Below are positions 14,095 through 14,309 of a stretch of DNA of 14,309 nt, one piece after another. The notes under the pieces were generated by a model that worked only from the letters and a program-made list of their open reading frames with translations, was not told where the DNA came from and ran no database searches. How positions within the stretch are numbered: the first letter of the stretch is position 1; the number at the start of each line of letters is the position of its first letter. This DNA comes from Prevotellaceae bacterium UBA2738 (lineage in GTDB: Bacteria > Bacteroidota > Bacteroidia > Bacteroidales > Bacteroidaceae), in the NCBI GenBank assembly GCA_002353585.1, contig DEJW01000008.1, positions 26,316-40,624 on the forward strand, written 5' to 3'. A program made the translations under genes and the position numbers.

Positions 14095-14127
14095 AAAAAG
14101 TTCCTGTAGCCCTGAGACTACAGGAAC
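14095..14127 (-). terminator. Intrinsic terminator between tuf and tRNA-Trp
   Basis: On the minus strand GTTCCTGTAG and CTACAGGAAC (14127-14118 and 14109-14100) form a perfect 10-bp stem with an 8-nt loop, followed at once by TTTTT (14099-14095). The next base, 14094, is nucleotide 1 of tRNA-Trp. By sequence this is a strong terminator for tuf, yet downstream genes need transcripts. Either read-through occurs or a promoter lies close by; I could not find one. Confidence 0.8.
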
Positions 14128-14140
14128 ATGAATTATCTTG

Positions 14141-14159
14141 AAACTGTTTTATTCAGTTT
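14141..14159 (-). other. Small AT-rich hairpin downstream of tuf
   Basis: AAACTG and CAGTTT (arms at 14154-14159 and 14141-14146) form a 6-bp stem with a 7-nt loop in the tuf 3' untranslated region, ahead of the main terminator. No U-tract follows on the transcribed strand. It may protect the 3' end of the message or simply be chance. Confidence 0.3.
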
Positions 14160-14177
14160 TCTTAGGCTGCGAGAATA

Positions 14178-14309
14178 TTAATCCTCGTAAACCTCTGTGA
14201 TCTGACCAGAACCAACGGTACGACCACCCTCACGGATAGCGAAACGAAGACCTGCGTTCAGAGCTACAGCGTAGATGAGCTCTACAGTGATCTCTACGTT
14301 ATCACCAGG
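14178..14309 (-). CDS. tuf: Elongation factor Tu, C-terminal part (5' end outside the window)
   Basis: The last 43 codons and TAA stop of EF-Tu are present. EF-Tu is the GTPase that delivers aminoacyl-tRNA to the ribosome. The visible part is the end of beta-barrel domain 3, beginning PGDNVEITVELIYAV and including LRFAIREGGRTVGSGQI, which is almost invariant in the family. It ends TEVYED. The reading frame continues past the window edge, so the start and the G domain cannot be seen. The operon promoter is also presumably beyond the window. A terminator-like hairpin and tRNA-Trp follow. Confidence 0.97.
   Translation of the reverse strand, partial: PGDNVEITVELIYAVALNAGLRFAIREGGRTVGSGQITEVYED

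Overview
The window is one end of a bacterial transcription/translation super-operon, read entirely on the minus strand (right to left): tuf (3' end only), tRNA-Trp, secE, nusG, rplK, rplA, rplJ, rplL, rpoB, rpoC, an intrinsic terminator, a YhiN/HI0933-type flavoprotein, and a short comEC. The host looks like a Bacteroidota member, most likely Prevotella or a close relative. Reasons: the gene order; A-rich start regions with few clear Shine-Dalgarno sites; an RpoB of 1270 aa and an RpoC of 1442 aa; and short minisatellites in the spacers. Genus is inference; no database comparison was possible.

Right end (14309 to 13251): the last 43 codons of EF-Tu are followed by a strong hairpin plus U5 whose last U abuts the first base of tRNA-Trp(CCA). 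The tRNA encodes its CCA, and secE starts only 13 nt beyond it, followed by nusG. Middle (13152 to 10950): the stalk and L1-arm proteins L11, L1, L10 and L7/L12. The rplK-rplA spacer carries a hairpin that resembles the L1 site on 23S rRNA. The rplA-rplJ gap is too short for a classical L10 leader. The 187-nt rplL-rpoB spacer carries two mutually exclusive small hairpins, a 41-nt long hairpin and a heptamer repeat. Then come rpoB and rpoC (10762 to 2585), with all catalytic and zinc motifs intact. The operon ends at a textbook terminator 17 nt after rpoC.

Left end (2531 to 1): a 9-bp tandem repeat fills much of the spacer ahead of a two-gene unit. The unit is a GTG-started flavoprotein (the family includes the E. 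coli 23S rRNA dihydrouridine synthase) coupled at 2 nt to a 410-aa ComEC that lacks both the N-terminal OB region and the C-terminal metallo-beta-lactamase domain. A 21-bp-period repeat lies just past comEC at the window edge.

Together the genes supply elongation factor, tRNA, Sec translocase subunit, elongation regulator, ribosome stalk and RNA polymerase from one transcript or a few. This is a conserved housekeeping locus. I found no new defence or mobile system. What is worth checking lies in the spacers: RNA structures and short tandem repeats.
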